Positions 38,493-47,671 of a stretch of DNA of 64,000 nt are shown here, piece by piece; within the stretch, counting starts at the first letter, position 1; every line of letters begins with the position of its first letter. The position numbers and the translations under genes were made by a program. The notes beneath the pieces were generated by a model that searched no databases, was not told where the DNA came from, and was given only the letters and a program-made list of their open reading frames with translations. This DNA comes from an uncultured Tenacibaculum sp. (GTDB lineage: Bacteria; Bacteroidota; Bacteroidia; Flavobacteriales; Flavobacteriaceae). Where the stretch lies: assembly GCA_947496185.1 (NCBI GenBank), contig CANMCD010000010.1:109821-173820 (forward strand), given 5' to 3'.

Positions 38493-38522
38493 CAAATATA
38501 TAATAGTTTTTAGAACTGACAA
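38493..38522 (-). promoter_or_regulatory. Promoter of the tRNA-Val operon
   Basis: On the minus strand TTG (38522-38520) and TATATTTG (38500-38493) are spaced by 19 bases, an exact match to the Bacteroidota vegetative promoter. The first tRNA begins 20 bases downstream. Confidence 0.75.
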
Positions 38523-38531
38523 CATTTTTTT

Positions 38532-39740
38532 TCATAAAATTTCCGCCACCACAAAGGTACTCCCCCCTATATAACACAAATCTTGCTCCCCTAATTGTTT
38601 TTTAGCAAAACTAAAAGCTTCACTTACAGAACCATAAACTTCTCCCTTTAATCCAACAGCTTTTGCGTTTATTTTTAATTTTTTTTCACACAATCCACGC
38701 GGAATTTCAGGTTTACAAAAATAATAAGTAGCTTCTTTTGGAAACATTGCCAAAACATCCTCAACTTTTTTATCCGAAACCATACCTAAAACAATATGTA
38801 ATTTTTCATATTTTTCCTTTTTTAATTGACTTAAGACATACGTTAGCCCTTCTTTATTATGTGCTGTATCACAAATAACCTTTGGATTATACTGCAAAAC
38901 CTGCCATCTTCCTTGGAGATTCGTATTTCTAACAACATTTAAAAGTCCATTTTTCAGATGTTCTTCCGAAACAACAAACCCTTTCAACTTCTTAATCGCC
39001 CCAACCGCAGTTTTTATATTATACAGTTGATAACTCCCCAACAAATCGGTCTTATAAGTGACCTTCTTTTCTGATGCAACCTCTAATTCAGCACTGCACT
39101 CCTTAGCTTTCTTTTTAAATACACCGATAGTTTCTTCCTGCCATTGCCCAATAACAACAGGTATATTATTTTTTATAATACCTGCCTTTTCAAAAGCGAT
39201 TTCTGGTAAAGTCTCACCTAAAAACTGCGTATGATCTAACCCTATATTCGTAATTACAGAAACCTCAGGAATAATAATATTAGTAGAATCTAACCTACCC
39301 CCTAAACCAACCTCTACAACTGCAATATCGACCTCTTGAACCGCAAACTCATTAAATGCCAATCCAACTGTCATCTCAAAAAAAGACAACCCTTGCCGTT
39401 CTAAAAACTCTTTATTATCTTTAAAAAAAGCAACAACAGACTCTTTAGATATTTCTTCGCCATTTACACGTACTCTTTCTGTAAAATTTTTCAAATGAGG
39501 AGAAGTATACAACCCGACTTTATAACCCGCCTCTTGAAGCACTGAAGCTATCATATGACTTGTAGAACCCTTACCGTTTGTACCTCCTACATGAATTGTT
39601 TTAAATTTCTTTTCTGGATTACCCAAATACTTTGCAAAAGCAATAATATTCGTTAAATCTTTTTTGAATGCTTCTTTTCCTTGTCTTTGATACATGGGCA
39701 GCCTTGTAAAAACCCAATCAATCGTTTCTTCGTAGGTCAT
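38532..39740 (-). CDS. folC: Bifunctional folylpolyglutamate synthase/dihydrofolate synthase FolC
   Basis: FolC joins glutamate to dihydropteroate and lengthens the polyglutamate tail of folates. The 402-residue Mur-like ligase has the N-terminal TYEETIDWVFTRLPMYQRQG, the P-loop HVGGTNGKGSTSHMIA (about 47-62), GLYTSPHLKNFTERVRVNG and EVGLGGRLDSTN. It follows the TonB-like gene by 30 bases on the same strand and is probably read from that operon. Confidence 0.95.
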   Translation of the reverse strand: MTYEETIDWVFTRLPMYQRQGKEAFKKDLTNIIAFAKYLGNPEKKFKTIHVGGTNGKGSTSHMIASVLQEAGYKVGLYTSPHLKNFTERVRVNGEEISKESVVAFFKDNKEFLERQGLSFFEMTVGLAFNEFAVQEVDIAVVEVGLGGRLDSTNIIIPEVSVITNIGLDHTQFLGETLPEIAFEKAGIIKNNIPVVIGQWQEETIGVFKKKAKECSAELEVASEKKVTYKTDLLGSYQLYNIKTAVGAIKKLKGFVVSEEHLKNGLLNVVRNTNLQGRWQVLQYNPKVICDTAHNKEGLTYVLSQLKKEKYEKLHIVLGMVSDKKVEDVLAMFPKEATYYFCKPEIPRGLCEKKLKINAKAVGLKGEVYGSVSEAFSFAKKQLGEQDLCYIGGSTFVVAEIL

Positions 39741-39770
39741 TTATATAATGTTATCGTCTTGTTTGTTTTT

Positions 39771-40592
39771 TTATTGAGAAAGTGAAAACTTATAAATAAT
39801 AGTTCCCTTTTGTTTGCTTGGTGCATTTTTATCAGGATTCCATTTAGTTTTCAATGCCGCTTCTTTTGCAGGCTTCATTAAACATGGAGCTGTATTTGTA
39901 GAACCTTTCACCCCCGGTATTGCACGAATCACCCTACCGTTTTTATCCACCTCTATACTAACCACTACAATACCCTCTTCTTGACAATCAGGTTTTCTCT
40001 TAGGTTTAGATAAAGCATTTCTACCTGCTAAATTATAGTTTCCTCCCGAACCACTTCCTGCATTACCATAATACTTTGATGAATTTGGGTCACCATTTTT
40101 ATTCCCTTTTGTCCCCTGTTGCGCATCATCTCCTTCTCCGGAAGAAGCTCCATCTTTTGACGTTCCGTTTAACAAGCTATTCAAGGCATCTGTCGTAGCT
40201 TTCGACGGCTTAGGTTTTGGCTTGGGTTTAGGTTTCTTTTCTACGGGAGTTTCTTTTACCACTTCCTTTTTCGCGGTACTTTTCTCAATTACAGGTACAT
40301 CTTTCGCCGTTTCGTCAGTAATCACGTCTTCTTTCACCGTTTCTGAGGGAGTTTCCGTCACCTGTTCTTCCACGACCTCTTTTACTTTCTCAGGAGTAGC
40401 TTTTTGCTTTGTATGCTCTACAGGCTTCCCACTACCAACATCTGAATTTCCAAAATTAATTGCTAATCCATATTCAATAGGAGGGTCCATGTACTTCATA
40501 CCATAGTTGAATATCCCTATCAATAACAACACTAATATAATGGCTGTTATCGTGGCAGACTTTCTTTTATGTTTTGTATCTAATATCGACAT
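39771..40592 (-). CDS. TonB-like energy transducer
   Basis: The 273-residue protein has a short basic N-terminus, one membrane anchor (about 13-33, ATITAIILVLLLIGIFNYG), a long charged and proline/lysine-rich periplasmic spacer with KPKPKPKPKP, a glycine-rich stretch near 145-190, and a C-terminal TonB-like domain (GIVVVSIEVDKNGRVIRA; AALKTKWNPD). TonB passes the energy of the proton gradient to outer-membrane transporters. It lies 5 bases after exbD, completing an ExbB-ExbD-TonB set. A TolA-like or gliding-related role cannot be excluded. Confidence 0.85.
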   Translation of the reverse strand: MSILDTKHKRKSATITAIILVLLLIGIFNYGMKYMDPPIEYGLAINFGNSDVGSGKPVEHTKQKATPEKVKEVVEEQVTETPSETVKEDVITDETAKDVPVIEKSTAKKEVVKETPVEKKPKPKPKPKPSKATTDALNSLLNGTSKDGASSGEGDDAQQGTKGNKNGDPNSSKYYGNAGSGSGGNYNLAGRNALSKPKRKPDCQEEGIVVVSIEVDKNGRVIRAIPGVKGSTNTAPCLMKPAKEAALKTKWNPDKNAPSKQKGTIIYKFSLSQ

Positions 40593-40597
40593 ACTCC

Positions 40598-40990
40598 TTA
40601 TTTTCCTTTGACAGCAAGAATCATTTTTAATTTATTCTTATTAGCAATATCTATTACCTTCATTACATTCTTATAAGGAACATTCTGATCACCACGTATA
40701 ACCACAGTTTTCTTTTTATCTGCTCCTACCTTTTCTAACAATTTCCTTTCCAATCTAGCAGCACTCACCTTAGTCTTATCAATATAGAAAACTGATTTTT
40801 TAGTTATCGTAACCGCTACTGAAGTACTATTTTCTGTCTTCCCTCCTGCCTTTGGTAACAATACATCAATTGCACTAACCGTCACCAAAGTAGAAGTCAA
40901 CATAAAAAAGATCAGTAATAAAAAAACAATATCCGTCATGGACGACATATTAAAGCTAGGATCAACCTTATTTCTACCTCTTAAATTCAT
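40598..40990 (-). CDS. exbD: ExbD/TolR family biopolymer transport protein
   Basis: This 130-residue protein has a single membrane helix (about 19-44, SMTDIVFLLLIFFMLTSTLV) with the conserved proton-relay Asp in TDIVFLLLIFF, and a periplasmic domain ending near KLKMILAVKGK. It forms the stator complex with ExbB. The start codon overlaps the exbB stop by one base (TAATG), so translation is likely coupled. Confidence 0.92.
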   Translation of the reverse strand: MNLRGRNKVDPSFNMSSMTDIVFLLLIFFMLTSTLVTVSAIDVLLPKAGGKTENSTSVAVTITKKSVFYIDKTKVSAARLERKLLEKVGADKKKTVVIRGDQNVPYKNVMKVIDIANKNKLKMILAVKGK

Positions 40991-41676
40991 TATACAGGCT
41001 CATTTAAAAGATCTAAAAACTCAACTGACTTCGCTTCCATTTGATACACAACCTTATCCGTTCTAACAACGATATGATTATAGGTAATATAAGCAATAAT
41101 TCCAACAATCAAACCTGCAACGGTAGTGGTCATTGCCGTATACAACCCATCTGACAACATCTTAATATCAATCTGCCCTCCAGAATTTGCTATTTCATGT
41201 ATCGCAACAATCATTCCAATAACAGTCCCTAAGAAACCAATCATAGGTGCTGCCCCTGCAATCGTAGCCAAAACACTTACATTTTTTTCTAATTTATAAA
41301 CTTCCAATTTACCCGCATTTTCTATTGCTTTATTGATATCATCCAAAGGCTTTCCTATTCTTGATATCCCTTTCCCTATCAAACGAGCTGATGGATTATC
41401 CGTATGATCACACAAACTTTTGGCACTTTCAAGCTTACCATTCATCACATGATCTTTTATTTGGTTCATAAAATTCTTATCCACCTTTGATGCTGCCTTC
41501 ACGGCAAAAAAACGTTCAAAATAGATATACAAAGCGACAGCTAACAACACAAATAGCAAGGCAATAATTATTTGTCCCCCTACACCTCCATCCATAATTA
41601 ACTTATAGATAGACAATGTTTTTTCCTGTGTCTCTTCATCCAATAGTTCTGCTTGTTCTTGAAAATACGCTAACAT
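40990..41676 (-). CDS. exbB: MotA/TolQ/ExbB proton channel protein
   Basis: This 228-residue protein has three membrane segments: an N-terminal one (about 33-53) and a pair in the conserved TolQ block (LATIAGAAPMIGFLGTVIGMIVAIHEIA and then LYTAMTTTVAGLIVGIIAYITYNHIV). It is the first gene of exbB-exbD-tonB-folC on the minus strand, with 285 bases of non-coding DNA upstream that should hold the promoter. Confidence 0.92.
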   Translation of the reverse strand: MLAYFQEQAELLDEETQEKTLSIYKLIMDGGVGGQIIIALLFVLLAVALYIYFERFFAVKAASKVDKNFMNQIKDHVMNGKLESAKSLCDHTDNPSARLIGKGISRIGKPLDDINKAIENAGKLEVYKLEKNVSVLATIAGAAPMIGFLGTVIGMIVAIHEIANSGGQIDIKMLSDGLYTAMTTTVAGLIVGIIAYITYNHIVVRTDKVVYQMEAKSVEFLDLLNEPV

Positions 41677-41899
41677 TTAATTACGATCTTTATTTTTTTT
41701 ATTACTAACGACTAAAGTCTCTTTTAATTGCTTAAAAATTAATTATGCCTTAAAATTCATTACGGATTCGCAACAGTTAAAATTAGTCTTTTTACTCATT
41801 TTTTTATGTAAACACAAACGTAATAACGTTTAGATAAAAAAGACCTGATTTTATACACTATGTTTCCTTGTAACAAAACCCTAATACACAATTAGGATT

Positions 41900-41930
41900 A
41901 AAAAATCCTGAATTACAATTAATTCAGGAT
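41900..41930 (-). terminator. Terminator after nhaB
   Basis: ATCCTGAATT and AATTCAGGAT form a 10-bp perfect stem with a 6-base loop. On the minus strand the stem runs into a U-tract (41905-41900). It starts 31 bases after the nhaB stop. Confidence 0.8.
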
Positions 41931-41961
41931 CTAAAAATATAAAATAAAAGTGTTTTTCGAT

Positions 41962-43434
41962 TTAAGATAGGGTTAATTTTACCATGATATATCCTAATCC
42001 TCCTAAAACTATAGTATAAGGCAATGCCATTTTTACCATTTTCCCATAAGAAAGATTAATTAAAGGAGCTAACGACGAGGTCAAAAGAAATAAAAACGCT
42101 GCTTGTCCATTTGGTGTAGCCACACTCGGTAAATTTGTTCCTGTATTAATAGCAATCGCTAATTTTTCGAAATGCTCTCGATCAATGATACCACTTTTGA
42201 ATGCATTTTCAACCTCACCAATATATACAGTCGCTACGAATACATTATCACTTATAGCTGATAAAAATCCGTTCGCTATATAAAACAAACCTGGTTGTGT
42301 AGCTGGATCTTGCTCTAAGGCCCATTGAATAATAGGACTAAATAAATGTTGATCATGAATCATAGCCACTATTACAAAGAATACCACTAACAGTCCTGTA
42401 AAAGGCAAGGCTTCTTCAAAAGCAGGCCCTAAGTGATGTTCATCTATGATTCCCATAAAAGCAGTTTGAATGATAATTAACGCCAAACCAATAAACCCTA
42501 CCGGAGCTAAATGCAATGCCAAACCTGCAATCAATAAAATAGCAGAAACACCTTGCACTATCAAGCCGTATTTTTGTTTTTCAGTACGCTTCTTATCCTC
42601 CTCTATAGTGTAATTTTCAATAATTTCAGCAGCTACTTTAGGCAATTTAGCTCCAAAACCAAACCATCCTGTGGTTTCCAAAACAACAGTAGTCGCCAAG
42701 CCTGCAAACAATACTGGAATTGTAATATCAGACATCATTAAAAAAAACTCAATAAAGTCCCATCCCAATCTTTCACCAATCAATAAGTTTTGAGGTTCAC
42801 CAACAAGTGTACAAACCCCTCCTAAAGCGGTTCCAACGACACCATGCATAATCAAGCTCCTAAGAAAACTACGAAATTGCTCTAGGGTCTCACCACTAAG
42901 TTCTTCTCTATCCAAAACACCATCTCCATCATAATCCTTAGAGCTTGAATGTATTTTATGATACACTCCATAAAACCCAACCGCTACACTTATTAATACG
43001 GCTGTAACCGTCAATGCATCCAAAAAAGCAGAAAGCACCGCTGCTAAAAAAACAAACAATAAGGATAGGATTAACTTAGATTTTATCTTGGTAAAAACCT
43101 TACTGAAAATAAACATCAATAAAGGCTTCATAAAATAAATACCAGCCACCATGAAAACCAAAAGCAAAATAACTTCTAAATTCTGATCTACCTCATGATA
43201 TGCATTTTTAGGGGAAGTCAATCCAAGAGCCAATGCTTCAATAGCCAACAATCCTCCAGATTGAAGTGGATAACATTTCAATGCCATAGCCAAGGTAAAT
43301 ATAAATTCCCCTATAAAAAGCCAAGCTGTTATTGTTTTCCCTAAAACGAAAAAGGAAAATACATTAAAAATTAAAAAACCTATCATGGTCATTTTAAACC
43401 ACTTCGGACTGTTCCCTAAAAAATGTTTAAACAT
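41962..43434 (-). CDS. nhaB: Na+/H+ antiporter NhaB with an EF-hand-like loop
   Basis: NhaB expels sodium in exchange for protons. The 490-residue protein follows E. coli NhaB along its whole length: [71 protein letters not shown]-like [14 protein letters not shown] and [20 protein letters not shown]. In the hydrophilic loop at 167-178 it carries a complete 12-residue EF-hand pattern (D167, D169, D171, G172, L174, E178), where E. coli has an unrelated stretch. This suggests calcium binding, untested. A marine, sodium-rich habitat would fit. Confidence 0.93.
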   Translation of the reverse strand: MFKHFLGNSPKWFKMTMIGFLIFNVFSFFVLGKTITAWLFIGEFIFTLAMALKCYPLQSGGLLAIEALALGLTSPKNAYHEVDQNLEVILLLVFMVAGIYFMKPLLMFIFSKVFTKIKSKLILSLLFVFLAAVLSAFLDALTVTAVLISVAVGFYGVYHKIHSSSKDYDGDGVLDREELSGETLEQFRSFLRSLIMHGVVGTALGGVCTLVGEPQNLLIGERLGWDFIEFFLMMSDITIPVLFAGLATTVVLETTGWFGFGAKLPKVAAEIIENYTIEEDKKRTEKQKYGLIVQGVSAILLIAGLALHLAPVGFIGLALIIIQTAFMGIIDEHHLGPAFEEALPFTGLLVVFFVIVAMIHDQHLFSPIIQWALEQDPATQPGLFYIANGFLSAISDNVFVATVYIGEVENAFKSGIIDREHFEKLAIAINTGTNLPSVATPNGQAAFLFLLTSSLAPLINLSYGKMVKMALPYTIVLGGLGYIMVKLTLS

Positions 43435-43456
43435 GTTGTTATTTTATTTATGACTC

Positions 43457-44683
43457 TTAAATCAGCTCTTTAAGAGCTATTTCAAAAGCAGTTTCACTTA
43501 TTTTAGTTTTTGACGCACTTTTCGCAAATGTCTTTTGCAATGCTTTCTTTATCGTATTTGAGGTATCTTCAAAAATAGCCTCATCGCTCATTTCTACCCT
43601 TCTTTCCATAAAGTAAGCAAATACTCTTGCCATTCCACAGTTTGAAATAAAATCAGGAATCAAACTAACTTTTTTATCCGTATCCTCCATAATAGGCCCA
43701 AAGAAAATCTCTTGGTCGGCAAAAGGCACATTCGCACCGCATGAAACAACCTCTAAACCAGTTTCAATCAACTGATTAATTTGTTCTTGTTTGATTAACC
43801 TAGATGCTGCACAAGGGGCGAATATTTCACAAGGCAAATTCCAAATACGGTCATTTATTTCTTCAAAAGGAATCATGTTTTCAACCACCAAGGTATTTCC
43901 ATCTTTTTGAAGGAATAACTGCTTGATTTCTTCAAAAGAAAACCCTTCTTCTTTGATTACACCACCAACTCTATCGATGATCCCTACAACTTTAGCTCCC
44001 ATTTGAGCCAAATAATACGCTGCTGCTGAACCTACATTTCCAAATCCCTGAACAATAGCGCGCTTACCTACAACGCTTCCTCCGTAAATTTCATAATAAT
44101 GACGTACTGCTTCCGCAACTCCGTACCCCGTTATCATATCTGCCACGGTATATTTTCTTTCAATACTAGGAGACAAAACATCATCTTCCAATACCTTAAT
44201 CACTCCATGACGTAATTGTCCTATTCTATTTATTTTATCTGCCTCAGTTGGTTTAAAGTGACCATTAAAAACACCTTCCTGTGGGTGCCACACACCACTA
44301 TCTTCTGTAATCGGAATCACTTCATGTATCTCATCTACATTCAAATCACCTCCAGTTCCATAATAGTTTTTCAATAAAGGAGCAACGGCTTTATACCAAC
44401 GTTCCAAAACACCCTTTTTTCTAGGGTCATGCGGATCAAAATTAATTCCTGATTTTGCACCTCCAATCGCTGGACCTGAAACCGTAAACTTAACTTCCAT
44501 CGTCTTTGCCAACGACATCACCTCATATTTATCCAAACCTTTACGCATTCTAGTTCCGCCACCAGCAGCACCACCTCTAAGTGAGTTTATAACGGTCCAC
44601 CCTTCGGCTTCGGTTTCTGAATCTTTCCAATTAAAAACAATTTCTGGTTGCTTTTCCTCATACCTCTTTAATAAATCTTTCAT
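43457..44683 (-). CDS. Glu/Leu/Phe/Val dehydrogenase family protein
   Basis: This 408-residue amino acid dehydrogenase has the ELFV signature region VSGPAIGGAKSGINFDPHDP with the catalytic lysines, and a Rossmann domain with VQGFGNVGSAAAYYLAQMGAKV. It reversibly deaminates an amino acid (glutamate or a branched-chain type) to the oxo acid. It is shorter than hexameric NADP-glutamate dehydrogenases, and substrate specificity cannot be read with confidence. It lies 22 bases before nhaB and may be co-transcribed with it. Confidence 0.88.
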   Translation of the reverse strand: MKDLLKRYEEKQPEIVFNWKDSETEAEGWTVINSLRGGAAGGGTRMRKGLDKYEVMSLAKTMEVKFTVSGPAIGGAKSGINFDPHDPRKKGVLERWYKAVAPLLKNYYGTGGDLNVDEIHEVIPITEDSGVWHPQEGVFNGHFKPTEADKINRIGQLRHGVIKVLEDDVLSPSIERKYTVADMITGYGVAEAVRHYYEIYGGSVVGKRAIVQGFGNVGSAAAYYLAQMGAKVVGIIDRVGGVIKEEGFSFEEIKQLFLQKDGNTLVVENMIPFEEINDRIWNLPCEIFAPCAASRLIKQEQINQLIETGLEVVSCGANVPFADQEIFFGPIMEDTDKKVSLIPDFISNCGMARVFAYFMERRVEMSDEAIFEDTSNTIKKALQKTFAKSASKTKISETAFEIALKELI

Positions 44684-45048
44684 ATTTAGTTTTATAAATA
44701 ATGTTCAACTTTACTACATATTCCTTTTCACAGCGCTTGACCTGTAGTTTTAAAATAATACCCCTAAAAAGGGGACTTAAAGCTGATTCATTCTTTCTAT
44801 TTTTTAGATTTTCATTACCTCACAAACTTACCATAAAAAAACATATTTCAAGAATAAATACTTCTTAATATTATAACAGAAACATGTAAAAGTTTACCAG
44901 ATAAATAAAGGCTAAAAACAACCTTTCCGATCAACGAAACGCAAAAATACAAAGGAAATTTTAACAAAAAAAAAGGCTTTAACTTAATTTTTTCAAAATA
45001 CCACCTACAAAAACAACAAAACCTTTAATATCTTCAAAAAAACAACAG
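44684..45048. other. Non-coding stretch upstream of the dehydrogenase gene
   Basis: This stretch of 365 AT-rich bases separates anmK from the dehydrogenase gene. On the minus strand it contains TATTTTTG (44949-44942), a possible -7 box with a TTG 15 bases before it, slightly closer than normal. A short hairpin CCCCT-AAAA-AGGGG lies at 44761-44774 in the presumed leader. No ORF or RNA gene is recognised. Confidence 0.4.
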
Positions 45049-46104
45049 TTAATCAGGCAAATATATCTTTCCTGAAGAATGATCGTTAGCAGCTCCCGTT
45101 ACAGAAGCTAAACAATTCACCTCATCATGTACACGTAACACCCCAAGAAAAGCAAATACCAAGGCTTCCTTATACTCAATAAGCTGTTTTCCTACCAACC
45201 CTACCCTTTCATTCAAGTAAAAAGCAATTCTTTTCATCAAAAAAGCGTTAAAAACACCTCCACCTGTAAATAGTTTTGTCTTAGACGGTATCATTATTGC
45301 GTTCATTTGTATCGCTACATGCTCTACAAAAGTTCTTAAAATAGTAGGTATATCGGTTTCATTTTTATCTATTAGTGGAAGAACGTGCTCTTTAACCCAC
45401 TCCAAGCCTAAAGATTTTGGCGGCATTTTTTTATAAAAAGGAAGTTCATTAAGCAACAATAAAAGTTCCTGATTAATAGTTCCAGAAGCTGCTAATGCCC
45501 CCTTATCATCGTATTCCAGCCCTAACTTTCTGGTATAATGGTTCAATACAATATTAACAGGACAAATATCAAAAGCTATTCGACTTCCTTCTTGGTCATA
45601 AGAAACATTTGCAAAACCACCTAAGTTTACACAATAATCATAAACAGAAAACAGCAATTTGTCTCCTATAGGAACTAATGGTGCTCCTTGACCTCCCAAA
45701 GCAACATCTTGAGTTCTAAAGTCACAAACTACTTTTTGTTGAGTTACAGCAGCTATTTCTTTTCCATTACCAATTTGCAAAGTAATACCCTCATCAGGTT
45801 GATGACGAATAGTATGCCCATGTGAAGCTATAAAATCAATATTTTCAATAGCATTCTTATTAAGAAAAGTGTTAATAGTTTCACCTAAAAAAATTCCATA
45901 TTCTTTATCTAATAACGCTAACTTTTCATCTGAATAATTAATTGCTTCTTGTAGTTCCTCTTTCCATAAAAGCGAATAAGAAACTGTCTCTGAACACTCT
46001 ATAACAAATCTTGAAAAATCATTACTATCAAACCTAACAAATACAAGATCTACTCCATCTAAGGAAGTTCCAGACATTACCCCAATAACACGAATATCAT
46101 TCAT
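45049..46104 (-). CDS. anmK: Anhydro-N-acetylmuramic acid kinase
   Basis: AnmK phosphorylates and opens 1,6-anhydro-MurNAc from peptidoglycan turnover to give MurNAc-6-phosphate. The 351-residue protein has the ATP-binding VMSGTSLDGVD (about 8-18), CDFRTQDVALGGQGAPLVPIGD, the NLGGFANVS motif and LFTGGGVFNAFLM. ATG 46104 puts the phosphate loop at the usual place; an ATG two codons upstream (46110) is an equal choice. A longer frame to 46197 would run through the divergent acyl-CoA dehydrogenase promoter and is unlikely. Confidence 0.92.
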   Translation of the reverse strand: MNDIRVIGVMSGTSLDGVDLVFVRFDSNDFSRFVIECSETVSYSLLWKEELQEAINYSDEKLALLDKEYGIFLGETINTFLNKNAIENIDFIASHGHTIRHQPDEGITLQIGNGKEIAAVTQQKVVCDFRTQDVALGGQGAPLVPIGDKLLFSVYDYCVNLGGFANVSYDQEGSRIAFDICPVNIVLNHYTRKLGLEYDDKGALAASGTINQELLLLLNELPFYKKMPPKSLGLEWVKEHVLPLIDKNETDIPTILRTFVEHVAIQMNAIMIPSKTKLFTGGGVFNAFLMKRIAFYLNERVGLVGKQLIEYKEALVFAFLGVLRVHDEVNCLASVTGAANDHSSGKIYLPD

Positions 46105-46137
46105 AATCATATATTTGGTAAAAGTAAAAAATAGCCA

Positions 46138-46168
46138 TTGAATTTTTGGCAGTAAAAAGTTATATTTG
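46138..46168 (+). promoter_or_regulatory. Promoter of the acyl-CoA dehydrogenase gene
   Basis: TTG (46138-46140), 20 bases, then TATATTTG (46161-46168) match the Bacteroidota promoter consensus. The start codon lies 43 bases after the -7 box, allowing a leader of about 38 bases. A second TATATTTG at 46110-46117 lacks a partner TTG. Confidence 0.65.
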
Positions 46169-46211
46169 CGTATAAATTTTACGAATTTAATAAACAAACT
46201 AAAATTATATA

Positions 46212-47354
46212 ATGGATTTTAACCTGACAGAAGAACATAAAATGATTCGAGATGCAGCAAGAGATTTTGCCCAAACCGAATTACTACCTGGTGTTATTGA
46301 AAGAGACGAACAACAAAAATTCCCGATAGAATTAGTACGAAAAATGGGAGAACTAGGCTTTATGGGAGTGATGGTCGATCCAAAATATGGTGGTAGTGGT
46401 ATGGACAGTATTTCTTATGTATTAATCATGGAAGAATTGTCTAAAATTGATGCTTCTGCATCCGTTATGGTTTCTGTTAATAATTCTTTAGTATGCTATG
46501 GTTTGGAAGCTTATGGAACCGAAGAACAAAAACAAAAATATTTAACCAAATTAGCCACAGGAGAACAACTAGGCGCTTTCTGTTTGAGTGAACCCGAAGC
46601 GGGTAGTGATGCTACATCTCAAGCAACCACTGCGGAAGATAAAGGAGACCATTACCTATTAAATGGAACTAAAAACTGGATTACAAACGGAAGCAGTGCC
46701 GATGTTTATTTAGTTATTGCACAAACCGACCGAAGTAAAGGACACCGAGGCATTAACGCATTTATCGTAGAAAAAGGCTGGGAAGGATTTCACGTAGGGC
46801 CTAAAGAAGATAAATTAGGAATCAGAGGTTCAGATACACATACATTGCAATTTAACGATGTAAAAGTCCCGAAAGAAAACAGAATCGGAGAAGACGGATT
46901 CGGATTTAAATTTGCTATGAAAACCTTATCAGGTGGTCGTATTGGTATTGCTGCGCAAGCTTTAGGAATTGCTGCCGGAGCTTATGAATTGGCATTAAAA
47001 TATTCTAAAGAACGTAAAGCTTTTGGCACTGAAATATGCAACCACCAAGCCATTGCTTTTAAACTTGCAGACATGTATACTGAAATTGCAGCGGCACGTC
47101 ATTTAGTTATGAAAGCAGCTTGTGATAAAGATGCAGGTGAAAATTACGATCAATCTGGAGCAATGGCAAAATTATATGCTTCTAAGGTTGCCATGGAACA
47201 AACTGTGGAAGCTGTTCAAATACATGGTGGAAATGGATATGTAAAAGAATACCATGTAGAACGTTTAATGCGCGATGCAAAAATTACACAGATTTATGAG
47301 GGGACTTCTGAAATTCAAAAAATAGTAATCTCTAGAAGCCTTATAAAAGCATAA
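46212..47354 (+). CDS. Acyl-CoA dehydrogenase
   Basis: This 380-residue FAD enzyme introduces the alpha-beta double bond in an acyl-CoA and passes electrons to ETF. It has the flavin motif GAFCLSEPEAGSDA (about 121-134), WITNGSSADVY, the RIGIAAQALGIAAGAYE helix and the C-terminal signature QIHGGNGYVKEYHVERLMRDAK, with the catalytic Glu in IYEGTSEIQ. This is the short/branched-chain type. It is a single-gene unit, with its own promoter and a strong terminator. Confidence 0.93.
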   Translation: MDFNLTEEHKMIRDAARDFAQTELLPGVIERDEQQKFPIELVRKMGELGFMGVMVDPKYGGSGMDSISYVLIMEELSKIDASASVMVSVNNSLVCYGLEAYGTEEQKQKYLTKLATGEQLGAFCLSEPEAGSDATSQATTAEDKGDHYLLNGTKNWITNGSSADVYLVIAQTDRSKGHRGINAFIVEKGWEGFHVGPKEDKLGIRGSDTHTLQFNDVKVPKENRIGEDGFGFKFAMKTLSGGRIGIAAQALGIAAGAYELALKYSKERKAFGTEICNHQAIAFKLADMYTEIAAARHLVMKAACDKDAGENYDQSGAMAKLYASKVAMEQTVEAVQIHGGNGYVKEYHVERLMRDAKITQIYEGTSEIQKIVISRSLIKA

Positions 47355-47383
47355 ATCATTTCTTTTTTGAAATGAAAATACCT

Positions 47384-47424
47384 AACTAAAAAGTCTATCC
47401 TTTACTATAGACTTTTTAGTTTTA
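47384..47424 (+). terminator. Terminator after the acyl-CoA dehydrogenase gene
   Basis: AACTAAAAAGTCTAT and ATAGACTTTTTAGTT make a 15-bp perfect stem (47384-47398 and 47406-47420) with a 7-base loop, followed by TTTAT. The symmetry could also help end transcription from the opposite side. The rest of 47355-47671 shows nothing convincing. Confidence 0.8.
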
Positions 47425-47671
47425 TATAGATACTTATAAAGACCTACTATACTAAAATAGTTTTCCTTTGTTGTTAGGCTATTTACTTTCCAACTGATAA
47501 TTTGGATGCCCCGACCTCCACAAAGCAAAAGAATAAATACTACTCCATTCTTCATATATTTTTTATATTCAATCACAAAAGTCTATAAAAATGTATAATG
47601 ACAAAAACTATTAATAATGATATTTATAAATTTACGTCCGAACAAAAACATAAAAACTAAAACACAACACC

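Noticed and set aside
47382-47576. Small minus-strand frame after the acyl-CoA dehydrogenase
   Set aside because: Runs through the terminator stem and has no family resemblance or start signal.
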